Assembly: GCF_001500315.1 (NCBI RefSeq)
Contig: NZ_LLER01000004.1
Location: forward strand, 1 to 64,000
Length of the DNA: 64,000 nucleotides
Direction of reading: 5' to 3'
DNA from: Staphylococcus auricularis
GTDB taxonomy: Bacteria; Bacillota; Bacilli; Staphylococcales; Staphylococcaceae
Shown: positions 40,464 through 50,448 of the stretch, one piece after another
Layout: each line of letters begins with the position of its first letter
Position numbering within the stretch: the first letter of the stretch is position 1
Translations under genes and position numbers: made by a program
The notes under the pieces: generated by a model
What the model was told of the DNA's origin: nothing
Database searches by the model: none
What the model saw: only the letters and a program-made list of their open reading frames with translations

Positions 40464-41609
40464 ATGAAAATAGGAATTACATGTTATCCATCAATGGGAG
40501 GTTCGGGCATTATTGCAACTGAATTAGGAATCAAATTAGCTGAACGCGGGCACGAAGTTCATTTTATTACCTCTAATCTTCCTTTTAGAATACGCAAACC
40601 ATTGCCGAATATCTTTTACCATCAAGTGGAAGTGAATCAGTACGCTGTCTTTCAATATCCACCGTATGATATTACTTTGAGTACGAAAATTGCAGAAGTC
40701 ATCAATGAACATCACTTAGATGTATTACATATGCATTATGCAGTTCCGCATGCAATTTGTGGTATTTTAGCAAAACAAATCTCTGGTAATGACGATATCA
40801 AAATTATGACCACGCTGCATGGTACAGATATCACCGTCCTCGGTTATGATCACACACTTAAAAACGCAATCAAATTTGGCATAGAGCAAAGTGATATCGT
40901 AACAAGTGTGAGTCACTCATTAGCAAAACAAACGAATGAAATCATAGAAACATCTAAAGAAATCATCCCGATTTATAATTTTGTGCGTGAACAAGAATTT
41001 CCAACGAAACGCAATGATAAGCTGAAAGAGACATATGGTATCAAACCTGAAGAAAAAGTATTAATCCATGTTTCTAATTTCCGTGGGGTTAAACGTATTG
41101 ATACGATTATCGATACATTTGAAAAAGTGCATCAAGAAATTCCGTCGAAGCTCATTTTACTTGGTGATGGACCAGAGCTCATGGACATGAAACAAAAGGT
41201 ACGTAACTTAAACCTTGAAGATCACGTCTTATTCTTAGGCAAGCAAGATTGGGTGAGCGAATTCTATCAGATGTCAGATCTCGTCTTATTATTAAGTGAA
41301 AAGGAAAGCTTTGGCTTAACATTGCTCGAGGCGATGAAATCAGGTGTTGTTCCTATCGGTTCAAATGCAGGTGGTATTAAAGAAGTCATCCAACATGGCA
41401 AAACAGGCTATATTGTCGATGTTGGTGATAGTGATCAGGCGAGTCAATACGCCATTCGTTTACTGACAGACGATGAATTATATCAACGCTTTCGCGAGGC
41501 AATGTTAGAGGATATTGCTGAACGCTTTAATTCGGATCTCATTGCTGATCAATATGAATATTACTATAATAAACTCATTGAAGGTAATCACGATGAATAC
41601 TCTATTTGA
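40464..41609 (+). CDS. bshA: N-acetyl-alpha-D-glucosaminyl L-malate synthase
   Basis: GT4-family glycosyltransferase for the first step of bacillithiol synthesis, UDP-GlcNAc plus L-malate. The 381 residues start MKIGITCYPSMGGSGIIATE, with MHYAVPHAI, HGTDITVLG, SNFRGVKRIDTII and the nucleotide-binding EKESFGLTLLEAMKSGVVPIGS. ATG 40464 is chosen; the frame is open from 40371 but that would overlap the mazG-like gene. AGAAAGG lies 12 bases before it. Order bshA-cca-birA-dinG is conserved in bacilli. Confidence 0.93.
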   Translation: MKIGITCYPSMGGSGIIATELGIKLAERGHEVHFITSNLPFRIRKPLPNIFYHQVEVNQYAVFQYPPYDITLSTKIAEVINEHHLDVLHMHYAVPHAICGILAKQISGNDDIKIMTTLHGTDITVLGYDHTLKNAIKFGIEQSDIVTSVSHSLAKQTNEIIETSKEIIPIYNFVREQEFPTKRNDKLKETYGIKPEEKVLIHVSNFRGVKRIDTIIDTFEKVHQEIPSKLILLGDGPELMDMKQKVRNLNLEDHVLFLGKQDWVSEFYQMSDLVLLLSEKESFGLTLLEAMKSGVVPIGSNAGGIKEVIQHGKTGYIVDVGDSDQASQYAIRLLTDDELYQRFREAMLEDIAERFNSDLIADQYEYYYNKLIEGNHDEYSI

Positions 41610-42795
41610 ACAAGCTAAACCTGTACTAGAGACTATCAAACAACATGGACATGATGCTTATTTTGTTGGTGGGGCGGTACGAGATTATCTCATGGAACGT
41701 GAGATACATGATGTTGATATTACAACGAGCGCCACACCGGATGAAATTGAAGCCATTTTCCCCAAAACAGTGCCTATAGGTAAGGAACATGGGACAATAA
41801 ATGTCGTGATGGAAGACGATCAATATGAGGTGACGACTTTTCGGGCAGAAGGCGACTATGATGACCACCGACGCCCAAATGAAGTATACTTTGTGCGCGA
41901 TTTATACGAAGATGTGAAACGTAGAGACTTTACGATGAATGCGATTGCGATGGATAGCGATTACCAATTACACGATTATTTTCATGGTCAAAGAGACATC
42001 GAACAATGTGTGATCAAAACGGTAGGCCCAGCGACAGAACGGTTTGAAGAAGATGCTCTTCGCATCTTACGTGGATTACGCTTTCAGGCACAACTCGGTT
42101 TTTCAATCGCACCTGAGACATATGAAGCCATGGCGCAACTCATTGATCAATTAGCCTATTTATCAGTAGAACGCATCGTCGTTGAATTACAAAAGCTCAT
42201 AGCGGGTAAACATGTAGCAGAAAGTTATCAATACATGCTTACACTAAATGCTTTTCACTATATGCCATTTTTCGAGCACTTCAACATGGACGCCTTCACA
42301 GTAGACCGTTCTGTTACATTTAATGATTTTATTGCGCTTTTATTCGTACAACAAGCACCACTTGCTGCACTTTCCGAGCTAAAATTAAGCAATAAAGACA
42401 AACAATATATCAATCGTTTAGTAGAAGTAATCAATCAACTACCTGAGATTTCTACAAAAGCAACCTTAAAACGTTTCGTTTACGATTATGGTAAAGAGTT
42501 AATATTACATGCGTTGAGCTTAGAAGATGTGATGGAAAAAAATAACATTGCAACGCCGAGTACACTCATTATCAATACTCAGATCATAAGGGAAACATCA
42601 TCACAATTACCAATAAGTAAACGTCAAGATTTAGTCGTTACAGGTAAGGATTTACTTGATCATACTGAGCGAAAAGGTGGCCCTTGGGTCAAAGATGTCT
42701 TGTACCAACTGGAAAACGCAGTCATAAACAATCAAGTGCACAATTCAAAAGATTTATTGTTAGAATGGATGGATAAACATGTCGAAATACAATAA
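41593..42795 (+). CDS. cca: CCA tRNA nucleotidyltransferase
   Basis: Adds or repairs the 3' CCA end of tRNA. The 400-residue class II enzyme shows YFVGGAVRDYLMEREIHDVDI with the metal Asp pair, RRDFTMNAIAMD, and the neck motif FEEDALRILRGLRFQAQLGF. ATG 41593 lies 17 bases inside bshA and has GAAGG upstream. The stop overlaps birA by 17 bases, so bshA-cca-birA are one transcription unit. Confidence 0.95.
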   Translation: MNTLFEQAKPVLETIKQHGHDAYFVGGAVRDYLMEREIHDVDITTSATPDEIEAIFPKTVPIGKEHGTINVVMEDDQYEVTTFRAEGDYDDHRRPNEVYFVRDLYEDVKRRDFTMNAIAMDSDYQLHDYFHGQRDIEQCVIKTVGPATERFEEDALRILRGLRFQAQLGFSIAPETYEAMAQLIDQLAYLSVERIVVELQKLIAGKHVAESYQYMLTLNAFHYMPFFEHFNMDAFTVDRSVTFNDFIALLFVQQAPLAALSELKLSNKDKQYINRLVEVINQLPEISTKATLKRFVYDYGKELILHALSLEDVMEKNNIATPSTLIINTQIIRETSSQLPISKRQDLVVTGKDLLDHTERKGGPWVKDVLYQLENAVINNQVHNSKDLLLEWMDKHVEIQ

Positions 42796-43753
42796 TAATG
42801 TCATACAAATGCTCTATCAATATGCTCCAGATTATGTTTCTGGTGAATTTATTGCGAATCAACTACATATTTCACGTACTACTGTGAAGAAAAATATCGA
42901 TAAGTTGAAAGAAGAAGGCTGTGAGATCGAATCATTAAATCAACGGGGCCATAGATTATTATCGTTACCAGACAAATGGTACCAAGGTATCGTAACATCA
43001 GTGTTACCTGAAGATATCTATTTCAATCACATTGAAGTGTTTGATACGATTGAATCGACACAGTTAGTTGCAAAGCAAAAACTTGTAGGTAATCAAGATC
43101 ACTTTTTGATTTTGAGTAATGAACAGTCTAAAGGAAAGGGACGTTTCAATCGTCCTTGGGATTCGGCAAAAGGCAAAGGTTTATGGATGTCCTTAGTCGT
43201 TCGTCCTCACGTATCATTTGATATGATTACAAAATTCAATTTATTTATTGCACTAGGTATAAGAGACGCCATTCAACAATGTTCAAATGACGAAGTCAGT
43301 GTGAAATGGCCCAACGATATTTACATTGGAGATCAAAAAGTGTGTGGCTTTTTATCAGAGATGGTGGCAAATAATGATGGTATTGAAGCCGTGATATGCG
43401 GGATAGGTATCAACATGAATCACCAAGCTGATGACTTTGATGAAACATTGCAATCTATTGCAACAAGTATTCGTTTGCACGCAGATGAAAAGATTAATAG
43501 ATATAGCTTTTTAGCTACACTTATTGAACAATTCGATAAGCGTTACCAACAATTTATGACTCAGCCTTTTTCTACTATTAAAGAAGAATACAAAAACGCT
43601 ACAAACATGTGGCACAGAAAGCTCAGATTTACTGAAAATGGTACGCAATTTGAAGGCCAAGCATTAGACATAGACGATTCCGGTTATCTCATCGTAGAGA
43701 ATGAACAAACAGGTGAACTAAAAAAATTGATGAGTGCGGATATCGATTTATAG
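42779..43753 (+). CDS. birA: Bifunctional biotin--protein ligase / biotin operon repressor
   Basis: Attaches biotin to carboxylases and represses biotin genes when loaded with biotinyl-AMP. Of 324 residues, the first 60 form a winged helix (SGEFIANQLHISRTTVKKNIDKLKEEG). The ligase domain has SNEQSKGKGRFNRPWDSAKG, VKWPNDIYI and CGIGINMN, and ends with an SH3-like domain. Presence of the HTH marks the regulatory form. Its start overlaps cca. Confidence 0.94.
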   Translation: MSKYNNNVIQMLYQYAPDYVSGEFIANQLHISRTTVKKNIDKLKEEGCEIESLNQRGHRLLSLPDKWYQGIVTSVLPEDIYFNHIEVFDTIESTQLVAKQKLVGNQDHFLILSNEQSKGKGRFNRPWDSAKGKGLWMSLVVRPHVSFDMITKFNLFIALGIRDAIQQCSNDEVSVKWPNDIYIGDQKVCGFLSEMVANNDGIEAVICGIGINMNHQADDFDETLQSIATSIRLHADEKINRYSFLATLIEQFDKRYQQFMTQPFSTIKEEYKNATNMWHRKLRFTENGTQFEGQALDIDDSGYLIVENEQTGELKKLMSADIDL

Positions 43754-43772
43754 TACCAAAGGAGGGTAAGAA

Positions 43773-46463
43773 ATGTCTAAACTTTGTTATGCAGTAGTGG
43801 ACTTAGAAACGACAGGTAATCAAATCGATTATGATGAAATTATTCAAATTGGTGTCACATTTGTCCAGAATAACCAAATTATTGATTCTTACCATTCCAT
43901 GATTAATACGGACGTCGAAATTCCTCCATTTATTCAAGCCTTAACTTCAATTGAAGAAAATATGCTCACACAGGCGCCATATTTTCATGAAATCGCTGAT
44001 GAACTATACGATTTACTTAAAGACTGTATTTTCGTAGCACATAATGTCGCATTCGATCTCAATTTTATTCAAAAAGCATTCGACAATTGTCACATTCGTT
44101 TTGAACCTAGAAAGGTCATCGATACGCTCGAACTATTTAAAATCGCATTTCCAACAGATAAAAGTTATCAATTGAGCGAGTTAGCAGCTGCACACCAAAT
44201 TCCTTTAACTAATGCGCATCGTGCGGATGAGGATGCGACGACGACCGCTAAACTCATGATTCTCGCTTTTGATAAATTTAATGCGCTACCGTTAGATACA
44301 TTAAAACAATTATATTACTTAAGTAAAACACTTAAATATGACCTATCAGATGTACTCTTCGAAATGGTTCGGCTTTTCGATGGAGATGCCATGCCTAAAA
44401 ATTTCAGTCGTTTTGAACAGTTGATTTATAAAAAACAAAAAGATTTCAAAGCACCGACATTAACATATGATGGAGATCTTAAAGATTTATATACTACGTT
44501 AACTGAGGCACTCGATTTAACATATCGTCCTCAACAATTATATCTTGCTGAAATCATTCTAGAGCAGTTAATGCATAGTGAGAAAGGAATGATTGAAGCA
44601 CCTCTCGGTAGTGGTAAATCTATCTCTTATTTACTCGCAGCATTAATGTATAATATTGAAACGGGCAAACACGTGATGATTTCTACCAATACGAAATTAC
44701 TGCAAAATCAATTATTGGAAAAAGATATACCAGCTTTAAAATCAGCACTTAATATAAAAATCAATGCAGCATTGATCAAAAGTAAGAAAGATTACATATC
44801 ATTAGGCCTCGTTAGTCAAATATTGAAAGAAGATGCGACGAATTACGAAGTCAATATTTTAAAAATGCAGCTACTTATCTGGCTTACTGAAACAGAAACA
44901 GGGGATATTCAAGAGCTTAACTTAAAAGGCGGGCAAAAAATGTACTTTGAACAAAAAAGTGAAACGTACGTGCCTGTGCCCAATGATATCCACTATTACA
45001 ATTTCTTAAAACGGAATGCTCAAAATATACAAATTGGTATTACCAACCATGCACACTTGATTCATTCTTCTAGCGATAGTTCTATTTATCAACTATTTGA
45101 TGACTGTATTATTGATGAAGCACACCGCTTACCAGATTATGCGTTAAATAGCGTGACAAACGAATTGAGCTATTCTGATATCAAGTACCAACTAGGCCTC
45201 ATTGGAAAAACAGAAAATGAAAAACTGTTGAATGACATTGACCACCTTGAGCAACAACGCATATTAGAACGCTTAGATATACCACCGATAGACGTCTTTG
45301 GCGTGAAAATAAGTGTAAACGAAATCCATGATGATGTTGAAAGACTGTTTAATACGATGTTCAATATTATCCACCAATCAACGATTCACGACGATGAAGT
45401 GAAGAAAATTCATTTCGTCTATCAATTTGAGACAGATGACATTATTGCAAACATAAAATCAATTATTCATAAACTCAATATCACGTTAGAATATTTTAAT
45501 GGCATGAGTCATAAAACAGTTAAAACAATTCGTAAACAATTGCTCTATATCAATGATTCATTTAAAGCGATTGAACAAAGTTTATTAGCGGGTCATATGT
45601 GCTATCTATCTATTAAAAATTTAAATCAACAATCAACGATTAAACTCCACGTCAAAGACTACGATGTGAAAGATGTACTGACGACTCAAGTGCTAGATAA
45701 GTTCAATGCACTGACATTTATCTCCGGCACATTGACGTTTAATCATTCCTTTGATTACTTTAAAAATTGGTTTAATAAAGATACTAAATTCAACACAGTA
45801 AAAATTGATAGTCCACCGATGTCTTCAAATCAAACGACCGTATTCACGCCAAACGACATCGAGGCATATAATTATAAGAACATCACAGAATATGTAAACA
45901 GCATCGTTAATTATTTAATTGCTTATATAAATGAAGTCGAATCTAAATGTTTAATGCTTTTCACAAGTTATAAAATGATGTACATGGTACAGGAATTGAT
46001 TAATGATTTACCAGAATTTGAAGACTACGTTGTGCTTACGCAACAGCAAAATCAAAACTATAAAATTGTGCAGCAATTTAACCATTTCGATAAAGCAATC
46101 TTACTAGGTACGGGTACATTCTTTGAAGGTTTTGATTTTCAATCCAACGGTATTAAATGTGTCATGATCGCAAAACTACCATTCATGAATCAAAATAATA
46201 CGAAATATTGTTTAATGCAGTCAGAATTCGATAATCCTTTCAAAGAATATGTACTACCCGATGCAGTGACGCGTTTTAGACAAGGGTTAGGTCGCTTAAT
46301 TCGAAATGAAAATGATAAAGGTATTATTGTTTCATTCGACGATCGACTCATTCATAGCCAATATAAACAATTCTTCACGCAAACATTAGAACAATTCAAA
46401 CGACAAAAAGGGAATATTAAACAATTTCGACATACGTTACAGAAATTAAAAAAAGAGAAATAA
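43773..46463 (+). CDS. dinG: DinG-type helicase fused to DnaQ-like exonuclease
   Basis: An 896-residue protein. Residues 1-165 form a DEDD 3'-5' exonuclease domain ([33 protein letters not shown]). The rest is an XPD/DinG superfamily 2 helicase with Walker [10 protein letters not shown] (about 278), [10 protein letters not shown] (about 448) and motif [13 protein letters not shown]. The N-terminal exonuclease fusion is the firmicute form. The cysteine pattern of iron-sulfur DinG proteins is not evident, as in S. aureus DinG. The ribosome site is AAGGAGGG. Confidence 0.93.
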   Translation: MSKLCYAVVDLETTGNQIDYDEIIQIGVTFVQNNQIIDSYHSMINTDVEIPPFIQALTSIEENMLTQAPYFHEIADELYDLLKDCIFVAHNVAFDLNFIQKAFDNCHIRFEPRKVIDTLELFKIAFPTDKSYQLSELAAAHQIPLTNAHRADEDATTTAKLMILAFDKFNALPLDTLKQLYYLSKTLKYDLSDVLFEMVRLFDGDAMPKNFSRFEQLIYKKQKDFKAPTLTYDGDLKDLYTTLTEALDLTYRPQQLYLAEIILEQLMHSEKGMIEAPLGSGKSISYLLAALMYNIETGKHVMISTNTKLLQNQLLEKDIPALKSALNIKINAALIKSKKDYISLGLVSQILKEDATNYEVNILKMQLLIWLTETETGDIQELNLKGGQKMYFEQKSETYVPVPNDIHYYNFLKRNAQNIQIGITNHAHLIHSSSDSSIYQLFDDCIIDEAHRLPDYALNSVTNELSYSDIKYQLGLIGKTENEKLLNDIDHLEQQRILERLDIPPIDVFGVKISVNEIHDDVERLFNTMFNIIHQSTIHDDEVKKIHFVYQFETDDIIANIKSIIHKLNITLEYFNGMSHKTVKTIRKQLLYINDSFKAIEQSLLAGHMCYLSIKNLNQQSTIKLHVKDYDVKDVLTTQVLDKFNALTFISGTLTFNHSFDYFKNWFNKDTKFNTVKIDSPPMSSNQTTVFTPNDIEAYNYKNITEYVNSIVNYLIAYINEVESKCLMLFTSYKMMYMVQELINDLPEFEDYVVLTQQQNQNYKIVQQFNHFDKAILLGTGTFFEGFDFQSNGIKCVMIAKLPFMNQNNTKYCLMQSEFDNPFKEYVLPDAVTRFRQGLGRLIRNENDKGIIVSFDDRLIHSQYKQFFTQTLEQFKRQKGNIKQFRHTLQKLKKEK

Positions 46464-46583
46464 TATTTTTGAAGAGGCAACACAAGCATGATGATTCTTT
46501 CTTAGTCTCTAGAAGTTAGATCTCTAGTTTGTTAAAATAATAAGGGATTACATTACTATATAATAATTAATAGGAGTATGGTT

Positions 46584-47876
46584 ATGAAAACAACGATAAA
46601 ACAAGCAAAACAACATATTGGCCAAGAAGTCACAATTGGCGCTTGGTTACATAATAAACGTTCCAGCGGTAAAATTGCTTTCCTACAACTTAGAGATGGT
46701 ACTGGATTTATGCAAGGGGTCGCTGTAAAATCAGAACTTGATGAAGAAACATTCCAACTTGCGAAAGATTTAACTCAAGAAACATCATTCTATATCACAG
46801 GTACAATTACGGAAGATGATCGTTCAGATATTGGATACGAAATGCAAGTTAAATCTATTGAAGTCATCAGTGAATCACACGACTATCCAATCACACCAAA
46901 AGATCACGGTACTGAATTCTTAATGGATCATCGTCACTTATGGCTTCGTTCTAGAAAACAACACGCAGTGATGATTATCAGAAATGAAATCATTCGTGCA
47001 ACATATGAATTCTTTAATGAACATGGTTTCACAAAAATTGATCCGCCAATTTTAACTGCGAGTGCACCAGAAGGCACAAGTGAACTCTTCCAAACACAAT
47101 ATTTTGACCAAGATGCTTACTTATCTCAAAGTGGTCAATTATACATGGAAGCAGCGGCAATGGCATATAATAAAGTATTCTCATTTGGGCCTACATTCCG
47201 TGCTGAAAAATCTAAAACACGTCGTCACTTAATCGAATTCTGGATGATTGAACCAGAAATGGCTTTCTGTAACCATGAAGAAAGCTTAGAAGTACAAGAA
47301 CAATATGTAACTCATATCGTACAATCTGTACTTAAAAATTGTGAATTAGAATTAAAAGCATTAGATAGAGATACGACAAACTTAGAAAAAGTTGCGACAC
47401 CATTCCCACGTATCACATATGATGATGCCGTTGAATTCTTAAAAGAACAAAGATTTGAAGATATTGAATGGGGCGAAGATTTCGGTGCGCCTCATGAAAC
47501 AACAATCGCAAATCACTTTGATTTACCAGTATTTATTACGAACTATCCAACAAAAATTAAACCATTCTATATGCAACCTAACCCTGAAAATGAAGACACA
47601 GTACTCTGTGCTGACTTGATTGCCCCTGAAGGTTATGGTGAAATCATCGGTGGTTCTGAACGTATCAACGATTTATCACTACTTGAACAACGCATCGATG
47701 AATACGGTTTAGATGCCGATAGTTACGATTACTACTTAGACCTTCGTCGTTATGGTAGTGTACCTCACAGTGGTTTTGGTCTTGGATTAGAACGTACCGT
47801 AGCTTGGATTTCAGGTGTAGAACACGTACGTGAAACATCACCATTCCCACGTTTATTAAATCGTTTATATCCTTAA
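46584..47876 (+). CDS. asnS: Asparaginyl-tRNA synthetase
   Basis: Class IIb aminoacyl-tRNA synthetase, 430 residues. An N-terminal OB-fold anticodon-binding domain (about 1-110) leads to motif 2 [21 protein letters not shown] and motif 3 [18 protein letters not shown] 46584 is preferred, seven bases after TAGGAG; ATG 46578 touches the ribosome site. The 120-base upstream gap is too short for a T-box leader. Confidence 0.95.
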   Translation: MKTTIKQAKQHIGQEVTIGAWLHNKRSSGKIAFLQLRDGTGFMQGVAVKSELDEETFQLAKDLTQETSFYITGTITEDDRSDIGYEMQVKSIEVISESHDYPITPKDHGTEFLMDHRHLWLRSRKQHAVMIIRNEIIRATYEFFNEHGFTKIDPPILTASAPEGTSELFQTQYFDQDAYLSQSGQLYMEAAAMAYNKVFSFGPTFRAEKSKTRRHLIEFWMIEPEMAFCNHEESLEVQEQYVTHIVQSVLKNCELELKALDRDTTNLEKVATPFPRITYDDAVEFLKEQRFEDIEWGEDFGAPHETTIANHFDLPVFITNYPTKIKPFYMQPNPENEDTVLCADLIAPEGYGEIIGGSERINDLSLLEQRIDEYGLDADSYDYYLDLRRYGSVPHSGFGLGLERTVAWISGVEHVRETSPFPRLLNRLYP

Positions 47877-47907
47877 TATCTTCATTTTAAGAAAAAGCAC
47901 GTTCGAA

Positions 47908-47938
47908 GGCTGAGGCGACTTATTGTCTCAGCCTCTCT
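47908..47938 (+). terminator. Terminator of asnS
   Basis: GGCTGAG (47908-47914) pairs with CTCAGCC (47927-47933), followed by TCTCTTG. This is a variant of the GAGGCTGGGAC staphylococcal hairpin. Confidence 0.65.
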
Positions 47939-48079
47939 TGCTTTATAAAGATATACAGTTATGAAAGAAAAGCTTAATTATTGAAACTATGAAACTCGAT
48001 AGTTTAAAATCATAGTCCGAGTTGTATAAAATATTGAAAACGAGAATGCATGATTCAAAAAAGTAGGAGGCGAACGTAT

Positions 48080-48775
48080 ATGAATATCGAGCAGTTAAAG
48101 CAACGACCAGTCGTACTACACAAATCTCTGTTAGATCATTATAGTGAGTTAGGCATCAATGAAACGGAACTGGTTATCTTAATTAAACTGATTTATGCCT
48201 CTGAACAATCTAACAAGCAACCTTCAATTGAATCACTTCAACAAGGTAGTACGTTAGATGCACGCGATATTTCAATCATTATACAAAATTTAATCCAGCG
48301 AGATTTGCTTCATCTTCAAGTCAAAAAGGATGAAGAAGGCAAATTTACAGAATACATGGATTTAGATCCTTTTTACGAACAATTTAATGATATCCTTACA
48401 CATTTAGATAAGCAAAATGATAATGAACAACAACAATTAGAATTTAAGCAGCTATTCCAACAAATTGAACAGACATTTGGTCGTACATTATCTCCTTATG
48501 AAATTGAAACCTTAAATCATTGGATAGACGTGGATCAACTTGATTTTTCATTGATACAAGCGGCGCTTAATGAAGCAGAAAGTAATGATAAACTCAGCAT
48601 GAAATACATTGATCGTATCTTGCTCAACTGGAAGAAACATAATGTTAAAACAGTCGAAGAAGCTAAACCAATTCGTGAAAAATTTGATCATAAACAACCG
48701 AAAAAAACCCAACAAGTGACACATGTACCTAAAATTGATTGGCTAAATGGAGGTGACACAACAGATGGTAAGTAA
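48080..48775 (+). CDS. dnaD: DNA replication protein DnaD
   Basis: Primosomal protein that helps load the replicative helicase. Of 231 residues, the N-terminal winged-helix part (about 1-100) is followed by the DnaD C-terminal domain with FGRTLSPYEIETLNHWID and AESNDKLSMKYIDRILLNWKKHNV (the YxxxI-W signature). ATG 48080 follows AGGAGGCG; the upstream ATG at 48050 precedes this site. It overlaps nth, so dnaD-nth-ypoC are an operon. Confidence 0.93.
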   Translation: MNIEQLKQRPVVLHKSLLDHYSELGINETELVILIKLIYASEQSNKQPSIESLQQGSTLDARDISIIIQNLIQRDLLHLQVKKDEEGKFTEYMDLDPFYEQFNDILTHLDKQNDNEQQQLEFKQLFQQIEQTFGRTLSPYEIETLNHWIDVDQLDFSLIQAALNEAESNDKLSMKYIDRILLNWKKHNVKTVEEAKPIREKFDHKQPKKTQQVTHVPKIDWLNGGDTTDGK

Positions 48776-49424
48776 TAAAAAGGCGCTCGAAATGATTGAT
48801 GTCATCGCGGATATGTTTCCAGATGCACATTGCGAATTAACGCATGATAATCCGTTTGAACTGACGATCGCAGTGTTACTTTCAGCGCAAACCACTGACC
48901 GTTCTGTAAACAAGCTAACCAAACATTTATTCTCAAAATATAAGACGCCTGAAGATTATTTAGCTGTCTCACAAGAAGAACTCGAAAATGACATTAAACA
49001 AATTGGTCTCTATCGAAATAAAGCGAAAAATATCATGAAATTATGTCGTTCACTCTTAGATAAATTTGACGGTCAAGTGCCTTCTACACATAAAGAATTA
49101 GAAAGTCTCGCAGGTGTAGGACGTAAAACAGCTAATGTCGTGATGAGTGTCGCATTCAACGAACCCTCACTCGCTGTAGACACACATGTGGAACGTGTAT
49201 CCAAACGCTTAGGTATTTGTCGCTGGAAAGATAATGTAGGGCAAGTAGAAGATAAATTGAAAAAAGTAGTACCGAAAGAACGTTGGAGTAAAACACATCA
49301 CCAACTTATATTCTTTGGGAGATATCACTGTTTAGCACGTTCACCTAAATGTGATGTTTGTCCGTTATTAGACGATTGTAGAGAAGGACAAAAACGATAT
49401 CGTGCTCAACTGAAAGAAGCGTGA
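48765..49424 (+). CDS. nth: Endonuclease III
   Basis: DNA glycosylase/AP lyase that removes oxidised pyrimidines. In 219 residues, LSAQTTDRSVNKLT, the helix-hairpin-helix LESLAGVGRKTANVVMS with the catalytic Lys, the Asp in VDTHVERVSKRLG, and four cluster cysteines (HCLARSPKCDVCPLLDDC) are visible. ATG 48765 follows GGAGGTGACAC, 11 bases inside dnaD. It has a [4Fe-4S] cluster. Confidence 0.95.
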   Translation: MVSNKKALEMIDVIADMFPDAHCELTHDNPFELTIAVLLSAQTTDRSVNKLTKHLFSKYKTPEDYLAVSQEELENDIKQIGLYRNKAKNIMKLCRSLLDKFDGQVPSTHKELESLAGVGRKTANVVMSVAFNEPSLAVDTHVERVSKRLGICRWKDNVGQVEDKLKKVVPKERWSKTHHQLIFFGRYHCLARSPKCDVCPLLDDCREGQKRYRAQLKEA

Positions 49425-49428
49425 GAAC

Positions 49429-49782
49429 TTGATCACAAAAGACACATTAAATGATTTAGAACAACAAATCATGCCATATGTTCAAAAGCGAAAATTAAAA
49501 TCAAAGGAAGCACATGCATTGCTCGATCAATATTGGTCAGCAATCGAACAGTTTTTTAAACAATGTAATCATATCGAAGAGAAAGCGTTAAGTAACTTAT
49601 CTGAGGACACACTAGATACGTTACCGGTTGTACCGATGAACTTTAAAGAACGCTATGACTACATCCTTCAACGCAAATATCATTTTATGGGATTTAAACA
49701 AATGCAAACGATGAAGAATGAATTGATTAAAATGAACGCTGCTTATTTAATACGTACGAAACATCAACAAAAACGTTCATAA
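49429..49782 (+). CDS. YpoC-like protein of unknown function
   Basis: A 117-residue protein just after nth, the position of ypoC in B. subtilis. It reads ITKDTLNDLEQQIMPYVQKRK and contains PMNFKERYDYILQRKYHFMGFKQM, a basic conserved block. The start is a TTG at 49429 with a weak ribosome site, so coupling to nth is likely. No function is assigned. A GGTGACG/CGTCATCC terminator follows. Confidence 0.72.
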   Translation: MITKDTLNDLEQQIMPYVQKRKLKSKEAHALLDQYWSAIEQFFKQCNHIEEKALSNLSEDTLDTLPVVPMNFKERYDYILQRKYHFMGFKQMQTMKNELIKMNAAYLIRTKHQQKRS

Positions 49783-49800
49783 AGTGAATAATTAGGATAG

Positions 49801-49823
49801 GGTGACGAAACGTCATCCTTTTT
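49801..49823 (+). terminator. Terminator of dnaD-nth-ypoC
   Basis: GGTGACG (49801-49807) pairs with CGTCATCC (49811-49818), one G-U, with TTTTT directly following. Confidence 0.82.
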
Positions 49824-49829
49824 AGTGTT

Positions 49830-50098
49830 ACTTATAAAGTTGTTTTTGATTTGAAGTCGGTTTAAAGCCTTCAGACAAGTTAAAGTTTCTAAACACACTC
49901 CATTCAATTAATAATAATTAAGTGATATCTGACATATAAAAATCGTCAGATTTTATAAAAAGCATCAACAAATTATAGATAATACGATGGATTATCAAAG
50001 TTTGAATAACGGGCAATAGAAGTAATCAATCATAAAATTAAGTTGATTAAGCAGGTATACTACGGTTATCATAAATTTAATATATTTAAAAGTAAGAC
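49830..50098. other. AT-rich non-coding stretch before repeat copy B
   Basis: No credible ORF is visible. The only structure is a hairpin ATCTGAC (49927-49933) / GTCAGAT (49945-49951) followed by TTTTATAAAA, which could be a weak terminator. Confidence 0.5.
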
Positions 50099-50377
50099 TT
50101 TTATTATCTTTAGACTTTATAAACGAAATAAGAAATAGCGACTCCACTAAAAAAGGTAAAGTCGCTCTTTTTTAGATTGCATCACCGTCCGAGACTCCTG
50201 AGGCATCTAGCCGAAACTGAAAATCCATTTTGGCCAAATACATGTAGTAATTAAAGGTATTTTTATTAGCCAAAATTAGTTGAAGTGAGGCGCCTAGGAA
50301 AGCGAGGACAGGTAAGCAATCTATAGAACACCACTTAATAAATATTGATATTAATATATCATAAATGGTGGAGAGCT
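50099..50377. repeat. Structured dispersed repeat, copy B
   Basis: Second copy of the element at 2575-2857, same orientation. The block 50174-50234 is identical to 2656-2716. The complementary arms are kept: AGATTGC (50174-50180) with GCAATCT (50316-50322), GTCC with GGAC (perfect here), CCTGAGGC with GCCTAGG, and TTTTGGCCAA (50228-50237) with TTAGCCAAAA (50266-50275). The GCGACT/AGTCGC hairpin (about 50138-50166) here has TCTTTTTT on the plus strand. Flanking sequences differ, so it was copied independently of genes. It sits between ypoC and the pbp2 terminator. Confidence 0.75.
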
Positions 50378-50393
50378 TTTTTGTACACAAATA

Positions 50394-50436
50394 ACCCTCT
50401 CTATAGTGTTGAATGCTATAGAGAGGGTTTTGTTTG
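50394..50436 (-). terminator. Terminator of recU-pbp2
   Basis: CCCTCTCTATAG (50396-50407) and CTATAGAGAGGG (50417-50428) form a perfect 12-bp stem just after the pbp2 stop. T-runs lie on both sides, so it may act in both directions. Confidence 0.85.
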
Positions 50437-50448
50437 TGCTCATTAAAT

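Noticed and set aside
46464-46583. T-box leader before asnS
   Set aside because: The gap is 120 bases and lacks the T-box sequence and specifier stem.
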